Part shown: piece by piece, positions 12,140-22,858 of the stretch
Numbering within the stretch: the stretch's first letter is position 1
Layout: the number at the start of each line of letters is the position of its first letter
From: Halicephalobus mephisto
Taxonomy: Eukaryota; Nematoda; Chromadorea; Rhabditida; Panagrolaimidae
Length of the DNA stretch: 64,000 nt
Direction of reading: 5' to 3'
Assembly: GCA_009193035.1 (NCBI GenBank)
Contig: SWDT01000163.1
Coordinates: 62,001-126,000, forward strand
Notes under the pieces: generated by a model
Databases searched by the model: none
What the model was told of the DNA's origin: nothing
What the model saw: only the letters and a program-made list of their open reading frames with translations
Translations under genes and position numbers: made by a program

Positions 12140-13100
12140 TAAGACCAATTATTTCCCCCAAGATGTTAATTCATATCCACAATTGCTCGTCAAAACAAGT
12201 GTCATTTACTTAGGGATATGTAAAAAGGAGATTCTAAAGATCAGCTCAAATGACAAACACGCAAGAGATAGTGGAAATAGTAGAATAGTGCTCAAATAAA
12301 GAGTAATTGAGTTTTTGACAAATTCAAAATTTAAAGGGCAGAATAAAGTCTAGTCCTTTTATATTCGTCTTAATTGACAATGATTTCAAAATGGTAATTG
12401 CAGTAAAATGCAAAATTTACTAAGTAAATAGAACTTGGATTGAATAAGATAAGTGGTCCAAAGCAGACAGGACATTCAGCTCCATGTCTATACACTAAGA
12501 ATAATCGGATTCTTGATGAGTTCGAAATTGAAATAATGTAATAAGTCTAACGTCTTGCTCACTCGTCTCAATCGACATTGATTGGAAAATGCTAATTGCT
12601 GTGATACAAAACTTATTAAATTCACAGAATTTAGAGTGAATGAGCAGTCAGAATTAAATAAGATATTATTTTGGTCCTTTCACAATGTGAACTAAGAATG
12701 AATGAGTTCTTGAGGGCTTCAAAATTTAAATTAATAGTGAACTCAAATCCTTTTCTTGCCCTCAATCGATATTGATTCAAAAATACTAATTGTAATACGA
12801 AAGCTATCTAAAGTATTGAATTTGATTTGAATGAGAGGATTATTTCGAGATAAAAAAGACACTTTTGATTTCATAGGGATATGAATTGAGAATAATCAGG
12901 TTTTTAAGGAGTTCAAAATTCTCAAGGAAAATATATTGAGCTCTAATTCTTTTATTTGGGATTAATTTGAAAAATAATAATTGTGGTGTGAGTAATAAGT
13001 ATTCAGTACATAAGAAGTGGATTAAATAATTATTTTTCAAGACAGGATATTGTCCTAGTTTTATATCTATTTTCGAACAATACTTATTCATCTACAGTAA
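12140..13100. repeat. tandem repeat, ~194-199 bp unit, about 4.5 copies
   Basis: The landmark 'ttcaaaattt' or 'ttcgaaattg' recurs at about 12322, 12521, 12718 and 12912, spacings of 199, 197 and 194 bp. Each unit also carries 'aagaataatcgg-ttcttgatgag' and 'aattgacattgatt-aaaa-t' blocks in the same order. Copies are well diverged. No coding potential. Confidence 0.75.
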
Positions 13101-13889
13101 AAACGTGAATAAAGAACAACCGGAAACACTCAGAGAACATCCATGAGTAGTCAACTGGATTTTGGATGGTTCCTTTCTTAGATATGGAAAACAATATAAA
13201 AAATGCTTTGGACAAATATTTAGAAAACAAATATCAACACAACAATGAGAATTCTTTGACCATGGAAGTAGAACTCAATACGCAAAATAAAATCATCCAA
13301 ATTGGATAAGCTTCTCGGAAACAACTCCGAAAACGAAATCAAATGATTCTATTAGAAATCCGACTAAAGTGGGGGGTAAGGAAGAGGAGATTGCCCTTTT
13401 AAACTGCAATATGAATAATGGTAAGTTTTCAGGACTAATTTCCCCGATGTTGACGCTTTATCTGTTCCAACGCAGCTTAAAAGAAATTTTCACATACAAG
13501 TTGCCCCTCCATTTTGGAAACATGATCCTTTGAATCCTCCTCTTCATCCTTTTTATAAATTCTCAGAAAATGCCAAGCACGGTAGATTGTAGTTCATTAA
13601 ATATTTTGAATAAAAAAAAAACAAAATGCCCAAGGTTAATTTATTCCAAAATGAATTTCATCAAAGTACAAAAAGTTTTTAAAAATATCTTTTCCAGGGA
13701 TTTAAAATCCGGTAATAGTCAAACAGACACCAACGAAAATAAAAAGTGTAAATGACGGATTAGAAATAGTTTCAAATTGACGCATAGTATGGGCATTAAG
13801 CAATGTGGCCCGTAAACTTGTTTAATTTTCAGGAAACAAACTTCGACAGATGTCTACAACTTTGCAAGAAAAAGTTCATTTTCCCAAAC

Positions 13890-14015
13890 TGAAATGTCGT
13901 AGAAATTCTTAGAATTTCCAAGAACTCAGTAGAAGCTTGTGAAACGTTTAAAAATCTTTTGGAAACTTTTTAAACTTTCCAGATCCCATTAGAAATTCTT
14001 AAAACAGTACGCAAA
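13890..14015. repeat. decayed TTC/GAA (HSE-like) repeat
   Basis: Contains 'agaaattcttagaatttcca', 'agaagcttgtgaaacg' and 'cttttggaaactttttaaac'. Short degenerate copy of the dispersed family. Confidence 0.5.
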
Positions 14016-14929
14016 ACTGAAAGTTGCTCTCAAAACAACTTTTTGTTCTTATAGTACAAGCGTTATAATTAAACGAAAAAGATAACTACTTTTTGGGAAT
14101 TCAAATTCCCACGAAAGCGGACAAGCTTTATGAGAATGTAAAAAACGGTAATTAAAGCCATTCATTACCAAAATTGACTTGCTTAGTCATCACTCAGCTT
14201 TTTTACAACAACTTTGAAGACGAAAAAATTTGGAAACTTATGTTTAGAAAAATGCATAACAAAATTAATTTCCAACTTTTATAAAATTCTAATGTAACTT
14301 GTAGAATTCAACTATTCAAGTATTTATGGAAACAAATATGAACACGTTTTTGGTAAAGAAGCTTTAGACAAATTTAAAATAAATTGGATCAATAATTATA
14401 GAATCATCATTTGTAAATAAAATTCTCACAATTGAAATTTTGCAGGAAAATTTCAAAAAAGACATATGATTGGTTTAAGAAAAAATGACAGAGATAAATA
14501 AGGTTCCATTAACAGAAATCCAGAACGATCCTTCTGGGCTTAACAAGAAAAAAGCTTGTTTTTCTTCAAAAATAACTTAAGAGAGTAACGAAAAACATAA
14601 ATATATTTTTATAATCACATCTGTCAGAAAATCCAAGATTAGTTGAATTCCAATTGTGATTTAAATAATATAAAAATTGTGTTTCTCATTGATGAGTAGT
14701 CCAGTGGAAAAATCCAAAGCCAAAAATGAAATCTTTTGCTTGAAGAACTTGAAAAGTAGGAATTCGCTTGTTACATGCACTCCAATGGATAAGAAATTTC
14801 AGGTCAAAATTCAGAGTTTCTCTTTATAAAAAACTTGCATAAGATGAATATTAAAATTCGAAAAATACGTCAGATATTTTAGTAACAGGGGCATAGAAAT
14901 ATTCGGAAATTATTCAAAAATCATGTCAT

Positions 14930-15165
14930 TATTTTAAAAATTGGAAACCAACGTTGTTATGAAGTACCCTAGACTTGGATTTCCAAAATTGTTGTAAAGG
15001 AAACAGGAAAAGAGGGAGAATGACGACATGAGCAGTTGATTTCGATAGCAAAAGGCCAGATTTACCGTCTTCTCTACTTTCACAAAACTTACTTCCCTTA
15101 TGCAGAAAGTTGAAAATGCCAATAAAACATTTATCGTTGTTTCTTGAATTCAAAAACTGTTATTA
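14930..15165. repeat. dispersed element copy 1 (shared with about 27.1-27.6 and 63.6-63.85 kb)
   Basis: Shares with 27360-27560 the ordered blocks 'aaaattgttg-aaaggaaa', 'gagggag/gaatga', 'agttgatttcg/gtcgatttcgg-tagc', 'ccagatttacc' and 'ctctc-gcatgag'-like sequence. Runs straight into the TTC/GAA copy at 15.2 kb. Open frames in it are short and shift between copies, so it is not coding. Confidence 0.55.
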
Positions 15166-15169
15166 TAAA

Positions 15170-15440
15170 AATTAACGACTGGTGTTGTTACAAAATCCCT
15201 TTAACACAAATTTTCAGAACTTTCTAGAAGCCTTAAGAATTTTCGCCTTCAGATATTATAAAAGATTTTGGAAATTTTCACGAGCTTCTGAAGGGTTCCT
15301 TAAGGTTTATTGAATTTTAGAAAGTCCTAGAATCCTCCACAAAATCCTCAAAGATTTCGGAATTTCCCATTTAATGCTGCAAAGTTCCAAAAATTATCAT
15401 ACGTTTCTGGAAGTTCCCGAAAACTTCCATTGAATTTTAA
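15170..15440. repeat. head motif plus TTC/GAA (HSE-like) repeat
   Basis: Begins with 'ttataaaaattaacg' and 'tgttgttacaaaatccc', the head motif of the family. Units such as 'cagaactttctagaagcctt', 'agattttggaaattttcacg' and 'cgtttctggaagttcccga' follow. Confidence 0.6.
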
Positions 15441-16539
15441 TATTATGATATGTGAAAAGTTGAAAACGTTGTTGTTACGTCGTGCAGGAAGCAAATAAAA
15501 ATTCTGTCAATTTCGAAATACCCAATTAAGTCAATTAAAGGTACTCCTACTTACAGTTTACCGAACTCCAAATCCCTTAATAGATGACGAATCCTACTTT
15601 TAAAAGTTCAAAAGCTAATTGCAGTGTTTCGGGATATTTTATGGAAAAAGACTAAAATTGAGAAATAAATTCTAATGGATATTTGTGATATAAAATGATC
15701 TAAGCTAATGGAATTTCTGGTTTAACTAAAGTTTGCGTTGTGAATGCTAAACAGTATCCAACTGTTACCACGTTCAAAGAATCTGTTTTGAATGTACAAT
15801 TGAATATTTAGAATTCGTATGAAAGAAAAATTCACATACTTGGTCCAATGGTGAGCTTGGTTCTTGAAAAAATAATGAGAAGAATATCTTCATCCTGGGA
15901 TACAGACTTTGCTAAACTTCCCGATGAAACAAAAACGGCATTCAGTGTTGGAAGCCCTGAAAAAACTGTTTTCTGCAAATTAAATGGGTTTATTTTTGCG
16001 ATTTTCAGTCAAGGAGACACATGAACCAACAAGTAAAACACCTGATAAAAATCGAAACTATTATACATATACTAAAATAAATTTTCTACAAAGTACCCTT
16101 GGAAACAAAAATGCCATAGATGCAACTTTATAGGTCGGAATTTTTCATCCTAGTGACAAAGTACGGAGATATGTTTTATAATACAATAATAATAATTAAT
16201 TTAAAATATGACGCCGAAATGAAAGAACCACGGGCCTCAAATTTCTTTTAAAAATGTCATTCGGTTGGGTCGACCCTCAAAAAAATGAAATCGGATAAAA
16301 ACTCATTTTCCTGGCATATGAAGTCATTCAACTTTCATGTAATGGACCAAAAATAGGACAAAATAATCTGATTCAATTTTCAGGCTGAATGGAAAAACCG
16401 AAAAATATCTGAAAACTTCCAGACGACAACGACGGAAGAGTTGACCGGAATGGTTTCAACGGTATTTAAATTTTAAACAACGGAAACAGAATAAGGATAA
16501 CATTCAACCTAGACTAAACAGAAAAACAAGTAACTTCAG

Positions 16540-16930
16540 GATATCCGGATGAGATCATTTGACCTTAAAGAATGACTAAGTTCGTCGTCAGAAAACAAGT
16601 TAAACATCATTTGCATCAGAACTATTATTTAATATTTACCTTCAAAAATAAATAACAAGGTTGTTGGATAAAAAGTACTGGTTCCGTCACAAAAAATACT
16701 TAGAGAACCATCAACCACTTTTGCGATCAATATATGAATTAAACATCATTCCCATCAGGATCACTTCTCGGAATTCTCCGAAGAATGAGTAACAAGATTA
16801 TCTAATGGAAAGATTTTGGTTCTGATACGAACAATGCTTAGAAAATCACCGAACAATCTTATGGCCGAAGAATGAATCCGACATCTTTTGAATCAGGATC
16901 TTCACTAAAAATATCTCTGATGTATAAAGA
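16540..16930. repeat. tandem repeat, ~138 bp unit, about 2.5 copies
   Basis: The phrase 'taaacatcatttgcatcag' at about 16601 returns as 'taaacatcattcccatcagg' at about 16740 and 'tccgacatcttttgaatcag' at about 16877, spacings of 139 and 137 bp. The blocks between also match (gaatgagtaacaag, tggttc-gt/acaaaaaat-cttagaaa-atca). Confidence 0.6.
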
Positions 16931-17279
16931 TCAAAACTCGTAATTAAGAAATACTATTCCAACCAGGAACAATACTTTATTTATTTCTCAACCGTAAACT
17001 CAATTAGTGACATTTTAAAGAATTACCCCTTAAAAATTTTATTTAATTTAAAATTTCCTTAATAGTAAACAGTGTCGAAAATTGTGTTTTAAAAATCGGA
17101 TAGCACCGCACTTTTGAGTCAATAACCCCCCGTGGAAAAATAAGCATAATTTATAAATAAATAATGTTTCCAAGCAAATATTATCATGGATATTCACACA
17201 TTTTTTAATTTGACATAATTTCGATTCAGAGAAGAGGGAGTTCCAGAAAAATAAACCACTCTCAAAATTTTCTTCAAGT

Positions 17280-18480
17280 AATTTAAAACTACAATTGATT
17301 TTTTATTTTTACAATAGTGTGATTTCGAATTCAGCGTCTGAAATTTAAAATTTCTGAATATTTTAAACATTTTTGCCGTGATAATTCTGCACTAACATTT
17401 ATTTCTGTTTTTACTTACAGTATGACTATCTTATACTTTTTTAAATTAAAAAAATGAAAATTTCAGAAAGATTTAAAAGTTTCTGGGAATTCATTTGAAG
17501 GCAATTCCATAACAATGTCTATTCTCGTGTTAGATTCAGAACGTAAAAAATTTCTATAATTTGAGATGAAAAAAGTAAATTCTAAAAAATTCCAGGAAAT
17601 TGTGTCGAGACAATTTAAAACCAACTCTCATTTTAAATTTATGCGATGGTTCGATTTTGAATTCGACTTCTAGAACTGCAGGTTTTGGAAAAACCTAGAA
17701 AGACCAGGACGTTCATGTCGAAACAATTTCACAGTAATGCCAGTTCCAATTTTTGCTTAAAGTATGATAAATTTTTAATAATTTCTAGTCAAAGAAACAT
17801 GAGTTTCAGAAGTTTATAAAATATTCTCAAAATTCGCTCTAAGACAACTTCACAACAACTTTCATTTTTAATATTTATAATAACAAAATTAACTTTTTCT
17901 AATTTAAATGTGAAGAAACGTGAGCTTTAAAAGATTTCAAAAGTTCAAGAAGTCTACGTCAAGATGATGTTGTAACAACTTTTATTTCTAGCTTTCAAAA
18001 AATATTTAATTTTATTCCATTTGAAATTAAAGAAGCGTGTTTTCAAAATATCACAAATATTGTGCAAATTCGCATCAAAACAATTTCGCAATAATTTTTG
18101 TCTTACTATTAGCAATAATATGGTAAACACTTTTTAATTTGATATTGAGGAAACGTGACTTAAGAAAGTTTTCAGCACATTCTAAGAATATCCTTCAAGA
18201 CAATTTCACAAATAACTTGTATTTTTAATTTTCACAATAGTGTGATTAACTTTATATAATTTGAAATGAAAGAAATGTAAATCTTAGGAATTTCTAGAAT
18301 ACTCTGGAAATTTGCCTGTGACAACTTTGTAAAAGTATCTATTTCTGCCTTTTGTACTGATATGGTTAACTTTATTAAATTTGATCTTAAAAAAGTAAGT
18401 TTGGAAAGCTGTAATCATATTTGTGAAATTTACATTAGGGTAATTATATAACGACGTCTGTGTCCGTTTTCATACAGAAA
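17280..18480. repeat. tandem repeat, ~113-123 bp unit, about 10 copies
   Basis: The landmark 'ttcgcatcaagacaatttca' in diverged forms (gtgtcgagacaatttaaaa, catgtcgaaacaatttcac, ctctaagacaacttcac, acgtcaagatgatgttgt, gcatcaaaacaatttcgc, cttcaagacaatttcac) recurs every 113-123 bp. Each is followed by 'aacaacttttatttttaat' and an 'aatttgaaatgaagaaacgt' block. The landmark is the reverse complement of the head motif ATTGTCTCGACACGAATTTC found at other repeats in the window. Confidence 0.75.
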
Positions 18481-18821
18481 TGATGTTAATGGGAGCAATT
18501 TCCTTTTTCGGATTTCAACATATAAAAACATATTACAGTAAGCCGAAAATTCCCATCACTGCCTTTAATTACTTGAAGGAGGAACTACATATCTGATTCT
18601 ACATTGTCTTAGATTAGCATCTTACGTGGAAAAAGCTTTTTAAATGATGACATCAAAATACATCCAGAGCACTCTACCATTAGTAATCTAGTTGAAGATT
18701 TGGGATTTGGTAGAAGATTTCCTAAAGAAGATTATCACTAGGCCGAGAGATTTTGATGAATATATTCATCATTCCATTTATTCCATAAAAGTGTCCATTT
18801 TGGTACCGTCGTAATTTTGCC

Positions 18822-19789
18822 ATGGTACGATTTACTTATTTACTTGTGATCGCTGTAAGTTTCCTGATAACATCAGAAACTGTTTCCGGTTGTTTTCTAA
18901 ACTCATGTCCATATAGACGCTATGGCAGAAATGCGAGATGTGCGACTTGTGGTGAGTGTTGTTTGAACTTATTTCTATGAAATATCTTATATCACGCGAG
19001 ACATTTGAAAACTGAAACATGGAACCAGAACTGAAGTTAAAATAACAAGTTAATAGACTAACTGATAACGGGGGATTAGCTGATTAGAGAATCATGGTAT
19101 TATCAAAATTAGAAGCAACTGTTATTTAGGAAATTGTCTCGACACGAGTTTCAATAATCTTCTCGAATCCTCAAAATCCCTAATTTAATGTATCCAAAAT
19201 ATCCTAAAACATTTAAAAGGATCTGGACATTTCTATAATATTATCAAAATCTCTCAAATCTTCTATCCGATTCTGGGAACCCCCGTCGAGTTCTGAAAGC
19301 TTCTAAAGACATCTAAGGACTCTCTAAAGATTTCACAAAACTCCACAAGATTCTAGAAAAATCTAGAAACTTTCATGAGATTTTTCGAAGATTATCAGAA
19401 CTCTCATTAGGTCCTAAAAGGTTGTAGAAACTTTTATGGGATTCTAGGAATAGAAAATTAGGAAAAAATACAACTTTTCATAAAACAATTTTTTAATTAA
19501 AATAACTCCAGGCCCCAATGGAGACGGCATTTGCGTTACTGAAAGTGTTTGTTGTACCTCAAAAGCCTGTTTTGACAGTAGCAGCTGTGAAGGGGTCCCA
19601 GCTTGTGCGACGAGAACCTGTGTCCTAGGGGAATCTATTGGTTTCTGTGTATCTCCTGTTCTTTGTTGCTCTCGAGGTAAGTTTTAAAGGTCTTCAAATC
19701 ATAATGACGTTTTCCGTTTAGACTTCTGTCAAGAGAACATGAAGTGTCTCCTCAGTCGTACCCAATTCCAACTACAATTCTCGAAATAG
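18822..19789 (+). CDS. ntc-1: nematocin precursor (oxytocin/vasopressin-like peptide plus neurophysin)
   Basis: Secreted neuropeptide precursor. Three exons, 18822-18951, 19512-19676 and 19722-19789, close in frame to 120 aa. A signal peptide (MVRFTYLLVIAVSFLITSETVSG) is followed directly by CFLNSCPYRRYG, the same nonapeptide-like hormone core as C. elegans nematocin. The Gly would supply the C-terminal amide and the following Arg the cleavage point. A neurophysin domain follows (RCATCGPNGDGIC ... VCC ... LCC ... FC ... KC) with 14 cysteines, the full family set, used to carry the hormone through dense-core vesicles. The peptide acts through vasopressin-like GPCRs (mating, learning and water behaviour in C. 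elegans). None of the exons is long enough to stand out as an ORF. Intron 1 (about 560 bp) contains a TTC/GAA repeat. The gene is convergent with the tetraspanin, with stop codons 218 bp apart. Confidence 0.96.
19125..19450. repeat. head motif plus TTC/GAA repeat inside ntc-1 intron 1
   Basis: Starts with 'gttatttaggaaattgtctc' and 'gacacgagtttc' (head motif), then units such as 'gattctgggaacccccg', 'gattctagaaaaatctagaa' and 'gattctaggaatag'. It occupies more than half of the 560 bp intron. Confidence 0.65.
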
Positions 19790-20007
19790 AATACTTGGAT
19801 TTATTTTTAACAATGCGAAAAGTACCGATCATGAGCCATTAATTGAAGAAAGCAAAGTTGAAATTTATGTTTACAATGGACCCGATCTGACCAAGTTGGC
19901 AATGAATGTTTTCTGTCATTTTACAACAATGAACAGAAAAAGTAGAGAGAAAGATCTTTGATCTTGACAGACCAAAACTGAGATAAAAATGGCAACTGTA
20001 AAAGAAG

Positions 20008-22858
20008 CTAATTCTTGCCGACCAAGTCGGATTGTTGGAGAACCCACTGATGAGTTCTGAAGTCTGATGCAGGGGTAATGATGGGACCTGTCGATGACGT
20101 TGGAGCACCTGTGTTCGCTCCCGGGGGAATCGACGGTGCTGCAGAACGTCTTCTTTTTTTCTGATGATGTTTACGTGGTTGATGGCCGTTGACCGGCATT
20201 TCTGAACTATTCCCAGCTGGATTGGTTGAAACGTTATTTGACGTTCCACCTCGGTGAGGAGAAGTACTTACTGTCCTTCTCTGTCTATGACGTTTGTTAC
20301 CAGGGGATTCTTGAATACTTTTCGGCAAACTTGTGTTGACTAACGGAGGAGGTCCTGATGGGATAGTTGAGGTACTCGGGGGTAAGGGAGCTTGGCCGGC
20401 TTCTAGTGCTCGTTCACCCACCAATTGTTGCTTCTTCTCGAGTTCTTGTAGTCGTCTCCGTTCTCGATTCTGACGGCGTTTGAATTGTCTTTCTTCGCGA
20501 TCCAGAAGATACCTTTGATAGTCGATTTGTCTTGCTAACAAGTGCGAAAGACACACAGAAAAACAAACTGGCAAGATGAAAATAGCAACAATGGCACCTA
20601 GATGGATGGCATGACTCTCGAATAAAGACCGTATTGGTTGTAGACATCCTCTGACGTAAATATCCGTTTCCAAATCTTGTACTCGTTTTGTTTGAGCATT
20701 TTGCCAACATTGAAGCGATCTCATTGCTGGGAGAAGGGGATTAGAACTTCCAGCAGCTTCGGAAACCACAGATTTCCGACAACAACTGAATGGAACCCCA
20801 CAACGCTCAGGATAAGGATTAGAAGCGTTACAGTTGAATTGTTCACTCAACTGCCAATCTCTGAATCCCTGAGACATGGAACTCACTCCACAGCATTCCA
20901 TCTGAAAATTAATTATGAAATTTTGTATGAAAAAAGTGATTTTACTTGTTCTTGCAGATAATCCACAAAGTCAGCGAGGTTCCTGTTTGTGTGGTATTTC
21001 TTAATTGAATATAGTAATATGCTATGAGCGGAAATCCCTTCAGATGTGTCTGAGTAGAATAAAATGAATAATAAAAATGTACAAACGACAAGTACAATAT
21101 AGAAGAAAAATACGCATAGTGCGAACTGAAATTAGAGATGCTTTTAGTTAACTAATTACTGTAATTACCGTTTTCAGAAGAAAGACGTTATCTCGAAGAG
21201 CTCCAAATAAACCCATTAACGAAACGAAACAGACAGATAGTCCGATAATGACCATGAGAATCGCGGGATTCAGAAGGAAATCTGCCCATTCCTGAAGAGG
21301 TCTTGGGTCCTTGACACAGAGGTAGATTCCGAGGGCCAAAAGTGTCACTCCAACAAGCTGAAAAATCCCCTTTATTCCTTTCTTGTTTACTGTTTTAATT
21401 CTGGATTATTTTCAATTTCCGTTGTGCACCAATTACATTTTCGAAGGAATATCAAGTACTCGAAATGGGTTACTGGATGGATTTCGTATTCGATCCTTCT
21501 CAGAAATCCGAATTTCGTGATTATTCGCCTCAATGCACAGGAATCGCAATCCTTGTTTCTCTTGTTCAAATTGAAACAATGGTGTTTGGAAATCCCATCC
21601 AATCTTGGATTCTAACAAAAATTCGGCGTTCTTTGAAATTTTTAATCACAATGGAAAATTAAATTTATTTGATTGATTGAGCATCTAGAATGTTTCCGGT
21701 CCAATTGACCTTCACATATGGCTTATTTTGATTCCCCTCCGAGTCGAAAACAATCGTTGATGCAAATTTGGGCCAGTGAAGCCACTTGAAGAGCGGCAAT
21801 GGGTGCGCAAGAAACAGGAACCAAACAAAAATCGACAGCTAAAGACCCCCAGCTGTCCCTATCGTTGTTTGCTGATCATATATTGCCAGTCAATAAAAAT
21901 AATGAACACTAGACAAGCTCTCAATGTCTAAACAGTTTTAATGACCTTTCAAAGTGGTTTTCCGCAACTAATTCAGCGAGGAAAACTGGTTTACGGACTT
22001 GAATTTTTTATTTTCATATTGTTAAACCTTCTAAGATTGATCTTCGTAGGGGTTTTCTGCAATTAATTCAGCAAGACAGATAAATCGTTATCCATGCATA
22101 AACCACCCCCGTCATCACTAGATCTGTCAATTTTTAAAAATTTTGAAAGTGTTTTAACTCAAACTAGTTCGGATGTGATTTACGTATCGAATTGGCTGAA
22201 AAAAACGAAATTGAAGCTAATAAGAACCATAAATTTCAAACAGAACATAATGGGGAAAATGGGAACAATGTTCAAACTATTCCTTCATTAGCCACAAAAT
22301 CTCTTTTGTTGCAATCTTTCGTTACGGGACCCCCGTCACTAAATCGTATAATCTAAATGTATTTTCGGTAAAATGGAGCTGATTTAAATTCGAATCTTTA
22401 GTTCTCTAATTTAATTTCTTTATTCAAAATTTGAATCTCTTGTTTTTGAATTTGATTTAAAAATTGAAAATCGGCATATCTGGTCATCATGGTTTAATTC
22501 CGGTCATTTTAGGTTCCAACTTTCTTTGTCATAAATGGTTCGCCGCCCTTTTTACTCAAGCGAAAACGCAAACATGACCTCGCCAAGGACTTGAATTCTA
22601 TACCAGCTGTCTACTAGTTTGATTCTTTGTGGTTTTAATGAGTTAAATCAATGTCTTTGTCTTTTTGGCGCCCAATTTAATTACAGTTTTGGCCTCGATT
22701 AAGTAAGAACTTACAAAAACAGCAAAGTTAATGAAGAAACATGTCCATTTCAGAGGAGCACAGATTTCTTGACGAGGTTTTTCAACTTTCTTTTTATCGT
22801 ACCGATACCTCGGTAACGTCGGTGCTGATTCAAACCGACCGTACTCGATTCTCGCCAT
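20008..22858 (-). CDS. tsp-14: tetraspanin, TspanC8 type (tsp-14-like)
   Basis: Four-pass membrane organiser; TspanC8 proteins guide ADAM10-type proteases and, in C. elegans, TSP-12 and TSP-14 support BMP and Notch signalling. Exons: 22715-22858, 21169-21357, 20946-21125 and 20008-20901, summing to 468 aa. The short first exon (MARIEYGRF ... ICAPLKWTCFFINFAVF) joins LVGVTLLALGIYLCV to complete TM1. TM2 is about 80-101, TM3 about 112-135 and TM4 about 268-293. The large loop has CCG, FNC, RCGVPFSCC, LQC and RGC, eight cysteines in all. The cytoplasmic tail is unusually long (about 175 aa), basic and Pro/Ser-rich (REERQFKRRQNRERRR, KHHQKKRRRS), probably disordered. Symbol chosen from the C8 pattern and because, as I recall, tsp-14 is next to ntc-1 in C. 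elegans. The paralogue tsp-12 is the alternative. Confidence 0.85.
22105..22390 (+). repeat. dispersed repeat copy A (in tetraspanin intron 1)
   Basis: Aligns with 40840-41125 over about 270 bp: 'attttgaaagtgtttt' and 'tagttcggatgtg' against 'attttcagatttcgaa' and 'tggttcggatccg', then 'aaattgaagctaataagaac' against 'aagttgaagctaacgagaac', 'aatggggaaaatggga', and 'caatctttcgttacgggac' against 'caatctttcgttgcgagac'. Both copies have the same orientation. Confidence 0.65.

Larger units (their letters stand above)
11890..18821. other. repeat-rich intergenic desert
   Basis: About 7 kb without a supported gene. It holds satellite-like arrays (about 12.1-13.1, 16.55-16.93 and 17.28-18.48 kb), two TTC/GAA repeat copies and one copy of a dispersed element (14.93-15.16 kb), each listed separately. 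The last few hundred bases before 18822 would contain the ntc-1 promoter. Confidence 0.5.

Noticed and set aside
16545..16570. TGAGATCATTT, resembling the mir-80/81/82 seed
   Set aside because: Lies in a tandem array and I see no ~60 nt hairpin precursor around it.
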